From positions 1 to 64,000 of the forward strand of contig JAJCZP010000005.1 of assembly GCA_029262315.1 (NCBI GenBank): a stretch of 64,000 bases of DNA, written 5' to 3'. The position numbers and the translations under genes are program-made. Below are positions 29,222 through 39,091 of the stretch, piece by piece. The DNA comes from Deltaproteobacteria bacterium. Lineage in GTDB: Bacteria; Desulfobacterota; Binatia; UTPRO1. The notes under the pieces are model-generated. The model searched no databases and was not told where the DNA came from. It was given only the letters and a program-made list of their open reading frames with translations. Numbering within the stretch: the first letter of the stretch is position 1; every line of letters begins with the position of its first letter.

Positions 29222-30967
29222 CTACTCGGGTTGGAACATCTTCATGAAGTGGCCAAACGCGATGCGGCCGCCCTGCACCGTCAGCTCGCCCTTGGCCAGT
29301 GCTGCGAGCGCGCTTCGGCGCTGCGCCATGATTTCCTTCCAGAGCTGCGAGTCGACCACGACCGTGATGTCGGGATCGGCGGGGAACTCGTCGCGGATCT
29401 CCGCCACGCCGCGGCGGACGAATACGGCGTAGGACTCGCCCGTGTCGGGAAAGCGGAAGCCCACCTCGGTGTAGGCGTCCTCCGCCTTGGCGGGGTCGAG
29501 GAAGACCGGCAGCGCGTGCATGATGGCGCCGATCGGAAACGTCGCGAGCACTTCGGGCGGTGTATCAGCGAGCGCGGGCGGGGTGAGGGTCAGGCCCTCG
29601 GCTTCGAGCGCTTGCGTGAGGTAGTAGTTGCGGCCGTTCGCGCTCAGCTCTTGCTCGGCGAGGGCGCGGAGGCTCGTGATGCGCAGCGCGCGCGCGGCGT
29701 CGTCGGTGGGATTGAGAACGCGAAGATGGTCGGCGAGTTCGAGCGCCCATTGATGTTGTCCGCTGGCCGCGGCGTCTTCGGCCTGGCGGCGGAGCGCTTC
29801 GGTGCCGCCCGCGAGGCGCTCCATGTGCTCGGCACGTGCCTGATGCGTCATGGTGCCGAGACCCGTCGCGTTGCCCCCGAACCACCCGAGATAGCCCTGG
29901 AAGATGGCGCGCACCGACCAGTCGACACGGCCGTAGTACTCTTGGAGGTAGGGCTGGTCGGCTAGATGCGGTGGCAGCTTCACGCGCTCGACGATGACCT
30001 CCGGGTCGAGTCCGAGATTGATGAGGCGGACGGTCTGATCGTGCACGTACTGGATGGCATCGCGATAGTTGATGAGCGCGACCAGGACGTCGTTGGCGCC
30101 GCTGATGGGGCGGGTGTGGCTCGGCACCAGATGCAGCGGGCGGAGCGCGCGCATCTTGTCGAGGCTTCGTACCCAATCCATGACGTCGCGGTAGGCGGTG
30201 CCGCGGATGGCGTAGAGATTCGGAAACGAGTGATAGAAGTTGTCGCCCGGGAGCAGCACGCGCTTGTCGGGAAGCCAGACGAAGATCTGATCGGGTGTCT
30301 CGCCGGGCGCATGCACGAGCTCGAGGCGGATCCCGGCGATGGTCAGCTCGGTACGGTCGCCGGTGAAACTGTGCGTCGGGCGGAGGAGGGCGGGCGTCGT
30401 GGTGTCATCGACGGTGAGGCGCGGGCCGATGCCGGCGTTCACGAATTCTTCGGGGCCGAGCATGGTGCCGAATTGTCGCATTGCCCGGCGATAGATGATG
30501 GGACGGATCTGGTTGGCGATGCGGTCGATGAGCTCGACAGTCGTGGCGTGGGCGTGGACTTCCGGCTCGTCGTCGCCGGCGAGGACAGCGGCACCGAAGA
30601 TGTGATCGGCGTGATTGTGCGTATAGATGATGGCACGGACCGGTTTCGAGGTGATCGCGTCGAAGGCGGCCTTGACGGGACGCGCGGCCTCGGCGCTCTC
30701 CATGGCGTCGACGATGATGACGCCGTCGGTGCCCTCGATCAGGATCGAGTTGGCGAGGCCGTAGCCGATCGCGACGTGGACGCCGTCGGTGACCTCGATC
30801 ACGCCCTTGGTGAACTGCGCGCTATGCGCGGCCAGATCGGGATGGCTTTTCGCCGGGGCGGAGCTGCGAGGATTGGCGGCGGGGCGATCAGTGCAAGCAC
30901 TGGCGACCGCCCCGGCGACCAGGAGCGCGAGGCAGACGGTGGCGCCTCGCCTTGCGGGTGCGTTCAG
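29222..30967 (-). CDS. MBL-fold hydrolase, alkyl sulfatase-like with SCP2-like C-terminus
   Basis: RAIIYTHNHADHIFGAAVLAGDD (THxHxDH) and VHAPGETPDQIFVWLPDKRVLLPGDNFYHSFPNLYAIRGTAYRD. Start uncertain; the 735-aa ORF start would overlap the upstream HEAT gene. Confidence 0.88.
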   Translation of the reverse strand: MNAPARRGATVCLALLVAGAVASACTDRPAANPRSSAPAKSHPDLAAHSAQFTKGVIEVTDGVHVAIGYGLANSILIEGTDGVIIVDAMESAEAARPVKAAFDAITSKPVRAIIYTHNHADHIFGAAVLAGDDEPEVHAHATTVELIDRIANQIRPIIYRRAMRQFGTMLGPEEFVNAGIGPRLTVDDTTTPALLRPTHSFTGDRTELTIAGIRLELVHAPGETPDQIFVWLPDKRVLLPGDNFYHSFPNLYAIRGTAYRDVMDWVRSLDKMRALRPLHLVPSHTRPISGANDVLVALINYRDAIQYVHDQTVRLINLGLDPEVIVERVKLPPHLADQPYLQEYYGRVDWSVRAIFQGYLGWFGGNATGLGTMTHQARAEHMERLAGGTEALRRQAEDAAASGQHQWALELADHLRVLNPTDDAARALRITSLRALAEQELSANGRNYYLTQALEAEGLTLTPPALADTPPEVLATFPIGAIMHALPVFLDPAKAEDAYTEVGFRFPDTGESYAVFVRRGVAEIRDEFPADPDITVVVDSQLWKEIMAQRRSALAALAKGELTVQGGRIAFGHFMKMFQPE

Positions 30968-32187
30968 TGGCTCACCCGGGTCCCCCACGCGGTGCTGAGC
31001 GGTGGTCTTCGGGCGGCGGACTGCCGCAACTCCGTCCGGGCCATCATCGGCGCCAATGTGGTGCCGTGCCGCCGTGCGAGCATCAGGACCTCGCTGAGGG
31101 CCACATGTCGCGTCGCAGGATTCGGGTGGTTCGCGGCGACGAGATCGAGTGCCTGGCGCGCGCTTTGCGTGCCAATGCCGCCGAGGCCCCGAATGATCGC
31201 GCGTCGGAGATCGGGATCGCGGGTGTCGAGTTCGCGGAGTAGGGGGCGCACTGCTGTGTTGTTGCCAAAGCTTCCGAGCGAGGTCGCCGCGGCGATGGCC
31301 AGGGCGCGATCGTGTCCCTTCAGCATCTTTTCGAGCTCGAGGTTCACCGCCACGCTTTGGTGGCCCCGGACCGCTTGCATGACGGCGCCGAGATCGGGGC
31401 CTTGGTTCTCGCGGAGCATGCGTGCCCACGCCGTCGGGCCGAAGACGAGGCCGCGGCGCTCGGTTTCGTGGAGGAGCGCGAGGCGCGTCTCGATCGGCAC
31501 CGTCGGGTCGAAGACGAGCTCGCCGATGCGCGCCGCTTCGGTGCGCGTCAGCAGTGGGGCGTTGCCGGCAAGGGCGAGATCACGGAGCGCCGAGCGCGCC
31601 AGCGCGGGCGCCGGAGACACGACGAGTTCTATGGTGAGGGTGCGGAGGCGCGCGCCACGTTCGGCCGACTGCGGCATGTCGGCGATCGCAGTGTAGCTCC
31701 GAACGGCCGTGAGATAGGCGGAGCGATTCGCCGGGGTGAGCGGCAGGTTCTCGACCGCCGTTGGCAGCGAAGTCCACTCTACGCTGGCCGCGACGGTCGT
31801 TTCCGCGAGTGCTACGCTGGCGGCGATCGGGCGCAGGAAGAGCACGGCGTCCTGTCCCACGGCGTAGGGTGGGCGTTCGTGTCCGTCGCGGGCGAAGGTC
31901 AGGCGGCCAGGCGGGACGTTGCCACGGATGACCTCGAGCACTTCGGCCTCGACGACCGGATAGGGTGTCGGCGGCTCGCCGATGGGGATCTCCCACTGCG
32001 GGTGCACGATCCGGGCGTGGACGATGATCTCGGCCTCGAACGTGCGCTGCCAGAGGGTGCGCTCCAATGTGGGCGCGGGTTGATCGGCTGCCTGGGCGAG
32101 CGCGACGCCACCGCTCTGCAGCAGAGCGATTCCCACCGCCATCGCCATGCCCAGTCGCGCTTGTTGCCATCCGCCCATCATCCACAC
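30964..32187 (-). CDS. HEAT-repeat domain secreted protein
   Basis: 407 aa. Signal peptide; C-terminal HEAT-like helices (ALAIAAATSLGSFGNNTAVRPLLRELDTRDPDLRRAIIRGLGGIGTQSARQALDLVAANHPNPATRHVALSEVL). Confidence 0.75.
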   Translation of the reverse strand: MWMMGGWQQARLGMAMAVGIALLQSGGVALAQAADQPAPTLERTLWQRTFEAEIIVHARIVHPQWEIPIGEPPTPYPVVEAEVLEVIRGNVPPGRLTFARDGHERPPYAVGQDAVLFLRPIAASVALAETTVAASVEWTSLPTAVENLPLTPANRSAYLTAVRSYTAIADMPQSAERGARLRTLTIELVVSPAPALARSALRDLALAGNAPLLTRTEAARIGELVFDPTVPIETRLALLHETERRGLVFGPTAWARMLRENQGPDLGAVMQAVRGHQSVAVNLELEKMLKGHDRALAIAAATSLGSFGNNTAVRPLLRELDTRDPDLRRAIIRGLGGIGTQSARQALDLVAANHPNPATRHVALSEVLMLARRHGTTLAPMMARTELRQSAARRPPLSTAWGTRVSH

Positions 32188-32257
32188 CCCCTAATCCACA
32201 CAGCATATCGGGCGCCGGGCGTGCGTGCGAGGGGCCTCCGTACCGGCGAGCGCCTTT

Positions 32258-33457
32258 TCAGTACGAGCGGGGGAGGCCGAGGATGTGCTCGCCGACGTAG
32301 TTCAGGATCATTTCCTTCGAGATCGGGGCCGTCCGCATCAGCCGGGTGCGCTCCCAGTAGCCGATCACCCCGATGTCTTCCGAAAAGCCCGCGCCCCCGT
32401 GGGTTTGGATGGCGCGGTCGGCGGCGTCGATGGCGAGATCGGTCGAGAGGTACTTGGCCATGTTGGCGTACATGCCGGTTTCGGCGGCGTCGACCTTGGC
32501 GTCGTACGCGGCAGCGGCTTTGTAGGTAAGACCACGCGCGGCCTCGATCCGGATCCGGAGGTCGGCGAGCGGGTGTTGAATGGCCTGGTAGGCGCCGATC
32601 GGCTTCTCGCCGAAGACCACGCGTTGGCCGGCGTAGTCGATGGCGCGATCGAGCAGATACTCGGTCTGACCGCAGGCGCCGGCCGCGATCAGGATGCGCT
32701 CCGGATTCAACGTCGAGAACATGACCGCGCCGCCCGCGTGCTCCTCGCCGACGAGGTTCTCGAGGGGGACCTTCACCGCGTCGAAGTGGACGGTGAACTG
32801 GCGCGCGCCCTCGATGGCGCGCATCGGCAGCGGTGTCAGCTCGACGCCGGGCGCGTGGCTGTCGACGACGAACACCGACAGGCACGCCGTCTTCGGCAGA
32901 CCCGCGCTCTTGATTTCGTCCCGCGAGCGCGTGCGCGCGATGACCATCACGTAGTCGGATTGATCGATGCCGGTGATGAACGTCTTCTCGCCATCGAGCA
33001 CGAAGTGATCGCCCGCGCGTTTGGCACGCGTCGTCATGCGAAACGAATTGGTGCCCGCGTTCGCCTCGGTGATGGCAAACGCCATCTTGATCTCGCCCGT
33101 GGCAATCTTCGGCAGAAACTTGTCCTTCACTGCGTCCGATCCCGCGTTGGCGATGCAGAGCGCATCCATACTGGTGAGGAGGTAGAGCGGGTGACCGAAG
33201 CCCTTGCTGGCCATGGCGTCGCAGGCAGTCGCGCCCGCGGTGAGACCCATCGCCGTCCCACCGTACGCCTCGGGAATGAAGGCGCCGAGCAGTCCGGCCT
33301 CGGTCATCGCCTGCCAGAACTCTTCCGGCACCCGTCCTTCCTGCGCGAGCGAGCGCTCGAATTCCTGGTGCCGGCTCTCGAACGGGCGCAGCATACGCGC
33401 GCACGTGTCCCGGATCATTGCCTGCTCGTCGCTCTGCCCGAAGGTGTAAGTGTGCAT
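32258..33457 (-). CDS. Acyl-CoA dehydrogenase family protein
   Basis: 399 aa. MAFAITEANAGTNSFRMTTRAKRAGDHFVLDGEKTFITGIDQSDYVMVIART...IQTHGGAGFSEDIGVIGYWERTRLMRTAPISKEMILNYVGEHILGLPR. Confidence 0.95.
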   Translation of the reverse strand: MHTYTFGQSDEQAMIRDTCARMLRPFESRHQEFERSLAQEGRVPEEFWQAMTEAGLLGAFIPEAYGGTAMGLTAGATACDAMASKGFGHPLYLLTSMDALCIANAGSDAVKDKFLPKIATGEIKMAFAITEANAGTNSFRMTTRAKRAGDHFVLDGEKTFITGIDQSDYVMVIARTRSRDEIKSAGLPKTACLSVFVVDSHAPGVELTPLPMRAIEGARQFTVHFDAVKVPLENLVGEEHAGGAVMFSTLNPERILIAAGACGQTEYLLDRAIDYAGQRVVFGEKPIGAYQAIQHPLADLRIRIEAARGLTYKAAAAYDAKVDAAETGMYANMAKYLSTDLAIDAADRAIQTHGGAGFSEDIGVIGYWERTRLMRTAPISKEMILNYVGEHILGLPRSY

Positions 33458-33505
33458 GCGACCGGGGCTAGCACGGGCGTGGGGGTGGGTCCAGAAACCG
33501 TGGCG

Positions 33506-34387
33506 TTACAGCTGGCTCTTCCGCCGCGGCTTCCGCTCTGGGGGCGCCTGGCTGTAGTCGCCGAACGGCCCGTCGCGCTCGGTGACGGCTGCGCGGACGC
33601 CCTTATCCATAGACGTTGTCACGAAGCCGCGGCCCTCGGGCGTGTTTCGCATGATGCCGTCGAGCACCGGGCCGAGATACTGCGTGCTCTGGATGCCCAT
33701 GTTCTCGAACGCTTGATTGACGATGAGCTTCATCGCGGCGAGCTGGGTCGCGGGGAGCTGCGCCAGCCGGCCGGCCCAGTGGTCGACGGTGGCATCGAGT
33801 TCCTCGAGCGGGACCGCGAAGTTGATCAGGCCGATCTCCACCGCTTCCTTGCCGCTCACCGGGCAGCCCGTCAGCGCATAGAACTTCGCCTTGGTGAGCC
33901 CCAGGCGGTAGATCCACATGCCGGTCAGGTGGCAGCCCCAGACGCGCGAGTAGGGCGTGCCGAACTGCGCGTCTTCCGAGGCGATGACGATGTCGGCGCA
34001 GAGCGCCAGCTCCGAGCCGCCGCCGACGCACCAGCCGTGTACCTTGGCGATGACTGGCGTCAGGCCGCGCCACACCTGCATGAACTTCGGGACCGGTCCG
34101 AGAAACGGATTGGCGACGGCCGCGGCATCCCGCCCAGGATCGTACTCGTCCTCACCGAGTCCCGGAAAGTGCTCCAGACCGCCCGAGAAATCGAAGCCGG
34201 CACAGAACGCATCGCCTGCGCCCTGGAGGATGATCACCCGGATGTCGTGGTCGCGATTGGCATCGCCGAGCGCATCCTCCAGCTCTTCCCACATCTCGGT
34301 CCGAAGCGTGTTGTGTTTCTCCGGACGATTGAGCGTGATCGTCGCGATGCGCTCATCCTTACTATACTCGATCATCGTGTAGGGCAT
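33506..34387 (-). CDS. Enoyl-CoA hydratase/isomerase family protein
   Basis: MPYTMIEYSKDERIATITLNRPEKHNTLRTEMWEELEDALGDANRDHDIRVIILQGAGDAFCAGFDFSGG. Confidence 0.93.
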   Translation of the reverse strand: MPYTMIEYSKDERIATITLNRPEKHNTLRTEMWEELEDALGDANRDHDIRVIILQGAGDAFCAGFDFSGGLEHFPGLGEDEYDPGRDAAAVANPFLGPVPKFMQVWRGLTPVIAKVHGWCVGGGSELALCADIVIASEDAQFGTPYSRVWGCHLTGMWIYRLGLTKAKFYALTGCPVSGKEAVEIGLINFAVPLEELDATVDHWAGRLAQLPATQLAAMKLIVNQAFENMGIQSTQYLGPVLDGIMRNTPEGRGFVTTSMDKGVRAAVTERDGPFGDYSQAPPERKPRRKSQL

Positions 34388-34397
34388 GGGGCGCTCC

Positions 34398-35099
34398 TTA
34401 CCACCGCTCGCCGAACGGGCGGAGGTCGTGCTCGAAGGTCCATGCCGAACGGTCCTGCATGTGCACTGCGTAGTAGGCGTCGGCGATCGCACTCGGCTTC
34501 AGGAAGAACTCGTCGGGTTTGTCGCCCATGAAGCTCCGTGTGAGCGGCATGTCGATCACCCCATCAATGATGGCGAGCGACACGTGAATGCCCTCGGGCC
34601 CGAGCGTCCGCGCCATCGACTGCGCGAACAGACGCTGCGCGCCCTTGGCGGGCGCAAAGGCCGCCATGCTCGCGCCGCCCCGGAGCGACGCCGTCGCGCC
34701 CGTGATCAGAATCGTGCCCGCGCCCTTCTTCTGCATGTCGGCCGCCGCCTCGCGCGCGCAGTGGTAGAGCGCGAGGACGTTCACCCGCCACGCGCCTTCC
34801 ATGGCCTCGACATCGACCGTGCGGAAGTCGCCGAAGACGGCATTCCCGGCGTTGTGGATGAGGACGTCGACCGGCCCGAGGTCTTTGCGGACTTTCGCGA
34901 ACGTCGCGGCGACGGCTGCGCCGTCGGTGACATCGGTCGGGTAGGCGTGCGCGCCCTTGATCTCGGCGGCCAGCGCCGCGAGCTTGTCGGGCGTGCGCGC
35001 GCACATCGCCACGTCGTAGCCCTCGGCCGCGAACTTCCGGACACACGCGACACCCGTGCCGGGACCAACGCCGGTTACGAGACAGACCCCCTTCGCCAT
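34398..35099 (-). CDS. SDR family oxidoreductase
   Basis: MAKGVCLVTGVGPGTGVACVRKFAAEGYDVAMCARTPDKLAAL...DVLIHNAGNAVFGDFRTVD. Confidence 0.92.
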   Translation of the reverse strand: MAKGVCLVTGVGPGTGVACVRKFAAEGYDVAMCARTPDKLAALAAEIKGAHAYPTDVTDGAAVAATFAKVRKDLGPVDVLIHNAGNAVFGDFRTVDVEAMEGAWRVNVLALYHCAREAAADMQKKGAGTILITGATASLRGGASMAAFAPAKGAQRLFAQSMARTLGPEGIHVSLAIIDGVIDMPLTRSFMGDKPDEFFLKPSAIADAYYAVHMQDRSAWTFEHDLRPFGERW

Positions 35100-35380
35100 A
35101 CCGTTGCCTCCTTCGCGTTGTCCGCTGCGACATCTCGTCGCGTGTGGGCATCGCCGCTTTGTGATGTGTGCGCAGCTTCCCGACGGGATGCCGTGCTTCC
35201 TCGCTCAGTGCAATGCGCGCGGAGCTACTGCAACCTGATGATCGGGGCAGATAGCTGGCGCGCTGTCGATGCCGGAGCTAAGTCGCGATCTCGCGAGGGC
35301 TGGCTGCGGCGGGCGATCTGACGAGACAGTATTCGGGGCCTCGATTGCGGTCGGCGACCCGGCGAGGGTAGGGTGCCTGC

Positions 35381-36718
35381 GTGCGTTGGCCCACGCTCTT
35401 GTTAGCCCTCGGGCTCGTGTGGTTGGCGAGCGCGCCGGCCGTGGCCGCTTCGCGTGGTTCACGGGAGGCGGAGCTGCGCGAGACGCTCGATGCGCTCCTC
35501 GTGCTCGAACGCGAGGATGGTGGTTGGACGTACGAGCAAGGCGAGGGCGTGCGGCCCCGGCCGTCGACCATGCCGTTGCAGATCGCGGAGCGCATTGCGG
35601 GCACGTTCGGTCTCGCAACGTGGGACACCGTCGTCATGCGGAGTCCCGGCACGCCGGCGGCGGGACTGCTCCTGCTCGACGCGTACGATCTCACCGGGCG
35701 CGAGGAATACCTCGAGGCCGCCGTCCGTACCGGTGACGTCGTCTTGGCCGCACAGCTCGGATCGGGGGGTTGGTTTTCCGAAGCGCCGATGGAGGGGGAC
35801 GCGATGGCGGCGTGGTTTGCCGTTCCCATCCGTCGCTCGAGCCTCGATGACGACGTGACGACCGGTGCCGTCCGCCTGCTGCTCGCGCTCTGGGAGCGCA
35901 CCAAGGAGCGACGCTATTGGTACGCCGCCACGCAGGGGCTCGAGCTGTTGAAAGCCGCGCAGCTTTCGTCGGGCGCGTGGCCGCTCGTCTGGCGTCCGAT
36001 GTGGAAGCAAACCCTCATCCCGACGTTCGAGGATCGCGCGACGCTGAACGACGGCGCGACCAGCCTCGAGATCGAGACCTTCTTGATCGGCGGCACCGTG
36101 CTCGAGCGCGCGGACTTCACACAGGTCGCGCTTCGCGGTGGCGACTGGTTGATCCAAGCGCAACGCGCGGCGCCACACGCCGGATGGGCGCAGCAGTACG
36201 ATGATGCCGGCAACCCGACGCACGCCCGGCGCTTCGAGCCACCGGCGCTCGCAACCTGGGAGACGCGCTACGCCATGGAAGCGCTCCTCGCGCTCGCCGC
36301 GGCCACCGGCGAGCAGAAGTACTGCGCGCCGCTTGCCAAGGCCGTCAGTTGGTTGCAGAGCGCCGCGCTCCGCGACGGTTGCTGGGCGCGCTTCTACGAC
36401 ATCGAGACCGGCGAGCCCCTGTATGTGAATGATGACGGTCGCCACGTCGCGAATCCCGCCGAGGCGCACCGCCCCTACGATTGGGAGGGGGATTTCGGCG
36501 TCAGCCACGTGCTTCGGAGGCTGGGAGCCAAGCGTGTCGGCCGGGCCGCACTCCCCATCCGACCAGTGGCGGGCGACCCCATCCGGTGTCGGGACCCCGG
36601 CCAGCCACCGTTCGATGCGCGGAAGACCGGTGATCCTCGGTTGCTCGTCGCGCATGCCGCCCGCGTGTTGGCGACCCTCCAGCCCGCGGTCCCCAATCCG
36701 TGCAAAAGACCCGCCTAG
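35381..36718 (+). CDS. Secreted alpha/alpha-barrel (pectate lyase/terpenoid-cyclase-fold-like) protein
   Basis: 445 aa. Signal peptide; LRETLDALLVLEREDGGWTYEQGEG...YDLTGREEYLEAAVRTGDVVLAAQLGSGGWFSEAPMEGD repeats. Confidence 0.6.
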   Translation: MRWPTLLLALGLVWLASAPAVAASRGSREAELRETLDALLVLEREDGGWTYEQGEGVRPRPSTMPLQIAERIAGTFGLATWDTVVMRSPGTPAAGLLLLDAYDLTGREEYLEAAVRTGDVVLAAQLGSGGWFSEAPMEGDAMAAWFAVPIRRSSLDDDVTTGAVRLLLALWERTKERRYWYAATQGLELLKAAQLSSGAWPLVWRPMWKQTLIPTFEDRATLNDGATSLEIETFLIGGTVLERADFTQVALRGGDWLIQAQRAAPHAGWAQQYDDAGNPTHARRFEPPALATWETRYAMEALLALAAATGEQKYCAPLAKAVSWLQSAALRDGCWARFYDIETGEPLYVNDDGRHVANPAEAHRPYDWEGDFGVSHVLRRLGAKRVGRAALPIRPVAGDPIRCRDPGQPPFDARKTGDPRLLVAHAARVLATLQPAVPNPCKRPA

Positions 36719-36795
36719 AGCGCCGGTGACGGCAGACAATGTCGAACAGTGTTTCGTTGTTGCGACATTGAGGATTGGTCGCTAGTCTCCCGCCG

Positions 36796-37626
36796 ATGGC
36801 TACCGGTGCCGATCGCCAGCAGGTCCATCGGGGCCCGATTCAAGGGGCAGTCGCCGTCGGCGAAGATCCCGACCGCTGGATCGACGTCGTCGAGAAACTC
36901 GAGAACGGAGGCGCCCCCGACCTCCAACGCGTGAGAGACCGCGCCGCCGCCGCCGTCCTGAAGATGGAGGACGAGGAGAACGGCAACGCGCCTGTGTTCA
37001 TTAAGAGGCACGGCGAGCGCCGCCTCCAGCACGAAGCACGCGAGGCGCATTTCACTCGGCCGCCCGGCGAACGTTGCTGGGAAGCCGCAGAGGTCCTGGC
37101 GAGGTGTTCGGTTGCCACGCCAAGAGTGCGCGCGTCACTGCAGGTCGTCCAAGGCACGTATCTGCTCGCCGACTACTTCGTCGCCGACGGAATTACGAGC
37201 GGCCCATCGTTCAGTACCCTGCTCGCGTCACGCGAACTCGGCGCCGGCGCCCGCAGCCGACTCCTGACCGATCTCGCTCATCTCGTCGCCCATCTGCACT
37301 TGAAGGGCGTCTTCCACAACGATCTCAAGCCCGCCCATGTGTTTCGGCTCGAAGACGGCTCGCTCAGTTTGATCGACCTGGAGTTTCTGGCGCTTGTCGA
37401 CCGACGGACGCGCCGGTACGAGGTCGCACGCTACGGCGACATCACGACCCTGATGCGCGAGTTCGAGCCGCTGACGACGAGCGCGGAACGGCGGGCCGTT
37501 GGCGAGACCTACAAGCGCGCGAGCGGGCTTTCCGCGACCGAGCCGTTGACGATGCAGTATCATTGGGTGCACGGGTCCCGTAGTAGTGATGGCGGGCGGG
37601 GTCGCCGCCGTCGCGGGTCGCGATGA
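36796..37626 (+). CDS. WaaP/Kdo-kinase-like protein kinase-fold protein
   Basis: VFIKRHGERRLQHEAREAHF...GVFHNDLKPAHVFRLEDGSLSLIDLEFLALVDRRTRRYEVARYGDI. Confidence 0.7.
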   Translation: MATGADRQQVHRGPIQGAVAVGEDPDRWIDVVEKLENGGAPDLQRVRDRAAAAVLKMEDEENGNAPVFIKRHGERRLQHEAREAHFTRPPGERCWEAAEVLARCSVATPRVRASLQVVQGTYLLADYFVADGITSGPSFSTLLASRELGAGARSRLLTDLAHLVAHLHLKGVFHNDLKPAHVFRLEDGSLSLIDLEFLALVDRRTRRYEVARYGDITTLMREFEPLTTSAERRAVGETYKRASGLSATEPLTMQYHWVHGSRSSDGGRGRRRRGSR

Positions 37627-37728
37627 GGCTCGCAGCCGAATCCTTGCGGGTCTCTGACCCCGCTGATACAAGCCGGCCTTCCGCATGAAGCGCCCCGCAG
37701 CGAGCGGAGCGCCGCCCACCGCACCTTC

Positions 37729-37803
37729 GTCCCCGTCGTCTAGCCTGGCCTAGGACACCGGCATTTCACGCCGGCGACACGGTTTCAAATCCCGTCGGGG
37801 ACG
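37729..37803 (+). tRNA. tRNA-Glu(TTC)
   Basis: GTCCCCG/CGGGGAC acceptor stem; anticodon stem CCGGC-ATTTCAC-GCCGG gives TTC; T loop TTCAAAT. The T53-C61 T-stem pair is mismatched. Confidence 0.88.
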
Positions 37804-38297
37804 TGTACCTTATTATTCACCTCGGCCGCGAGGACGCGGTCGAGGGTGATCTGCGCTTCGAGCCTGTAGGTCCGCCGATCGTCGGGGAGGGTGATGGGCG
37901 TGAACCGCACGCGATCGACCAGCAGCTTCTGCAAAGCGTGGCGCGCCGCGACGACGTCGCTCCGGAGGACTTCGCCGATCCGTCCCAAGTGGTCGTCGAG
38001 CACTCGATCGAGGTGCTCGAAGTCGAGCGTAGTGGCGGGGACGCTCTCGATCGCCCGGATGTCGGTCGTCAGACCCTTCGCGCGCTGCTCCTTCTCTTCG
38101 AGGCGTGTGAGGAGCGCGTCCCGTCCCCGCCCGGCTTCGACAGCGCGAAGGAGATTCTCGATCTTGCGTTCCGTCTTCATGAGATGTGATTTCAGATCGG
38201 GCAGTCGGTCGGGTTTGGCGGCGAGACGCTGGCGGAAAATCTCCCGGGCTCGGACTCCAGTTAGGCCGATGCCCGAGGTGTCGTGCTTTGTCTGCAT
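37785..38297 (-). pseudogene. Large serine recombinase, C-terminal remnant
   Basis: MQTKHDTSGIGLTGVRAREIFRQRLAAKPDRLPDLKSHLMKTERKIENLLRAVEAGRGRDALLTRLEEKEQRAKGL...LLVDRVRFTPITLPDDRRTYRLEAQITL resembles a serine-recombinase C-terminal coiled coil. No resolvase catalytic domain upstream; in-frame TAG just upstream. Confidence 0.7.
37786..37804 (+). repeat. attL-like direct repeat CAAATCCCGTCGGGGACGT (tRNA-Glu 3' end)
   Basis: 19-bp identical copy at 62972-62990. Confidence 0.9.
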
Positions 38298-38577
38298 GCC
38301 ACCGGTGTTCGGGTTGCGCTTCTTGAGTTGGGGCTAGGGTGAGGAATTCGAGCGGGACACTCCCCGATCAACATTAGCCGAGCGAGCCGCTTCAGCTTCT
38401 CGCCTACGGACTCACACAACGAGTACAATTCGTACGAGGGTCTGGACAATTCTGAACGAATCCCTAGGGACCTCCTGAAGTTCCTCCCTGTCGCTTCAAC
38501 ACCTGCCCCATGGAACGCTTCCTGCTTGGCCCTCACGGGAGAGGGGCGCGCGAGCGGAACGAACGTCCTCAAAGCGG

Positions 38578-39018
38578 GTGTCGATGCTAAAGACAGATGG
38601 GGCTGGGTCGGCTGGGCCAGACGTGCACCGGACCGACGTGCCTAGCGGTCAGGAGGACTACAAGGCCAAGGCCATGGTCGTCGCGAGCTTCATCGCGCTC
38701 CTTGGCGCCTTCATGCTGCCGCAGATCGACGCTCTCTGGCAGCGCTCGGGACCCCTCCACGAGGCGACTGGTGTTCTCTCCGAGGTTGCAGCTCCCGAGA
38801 GCAATTCCACGAGGCCCGTCGGAAGGGTTGGCGCGCGTAGTTTCCAGGAGCCTGCAGGGAGGCATTGCCAGCGAGAAGTTTCGCCCACCGATGCAGATAG
38901 CGCCGCGGAACTCTGCCCGTCGCCGGACTCTGTTCGCTCCAAGGCGTCGTACGCCGCCAGCGTGTCAACGTCGACGTCCCGCGGAACCAAGCGACGCGAC
39001 GCGATACGCGATCCGTAG
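38578..39018 (+). CDS. Hypothetical short protein with one TM segment (doubtful)
   Basis: 146-aa ORF with KAMVVASFIALLGAFMLPQIDALW; the rest is low-complexity-like, possibly debris. Confidence 0.25.
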   Translation: MSMLKTDGAGSAGPDVHRTDVPSGQEDYKAKAMVVASFIALLGAFMLPQIDALWQRSGPLHEATGVLSEVAAPESNSTRPVGRVGARSFQEPAGRHCQREVSPTDADSAAELCPSPDSVRSKASYAASVSTSTSRGTKRRDAIRDP

Positions 39019-39091
39019 GTTCGGGAACGAGCCCCCGAACAGCTATGTTTCGACCGTTGGTCCAGCGCTGCTGCCCGCCCCGCACTTGATC

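Noticed and set aside
32225-34531. 768-aa plus-strand ORF
   Set aside because: Antisense to the acyl-CoA dehydrogenase and enoyl-CoA hydratase genes.
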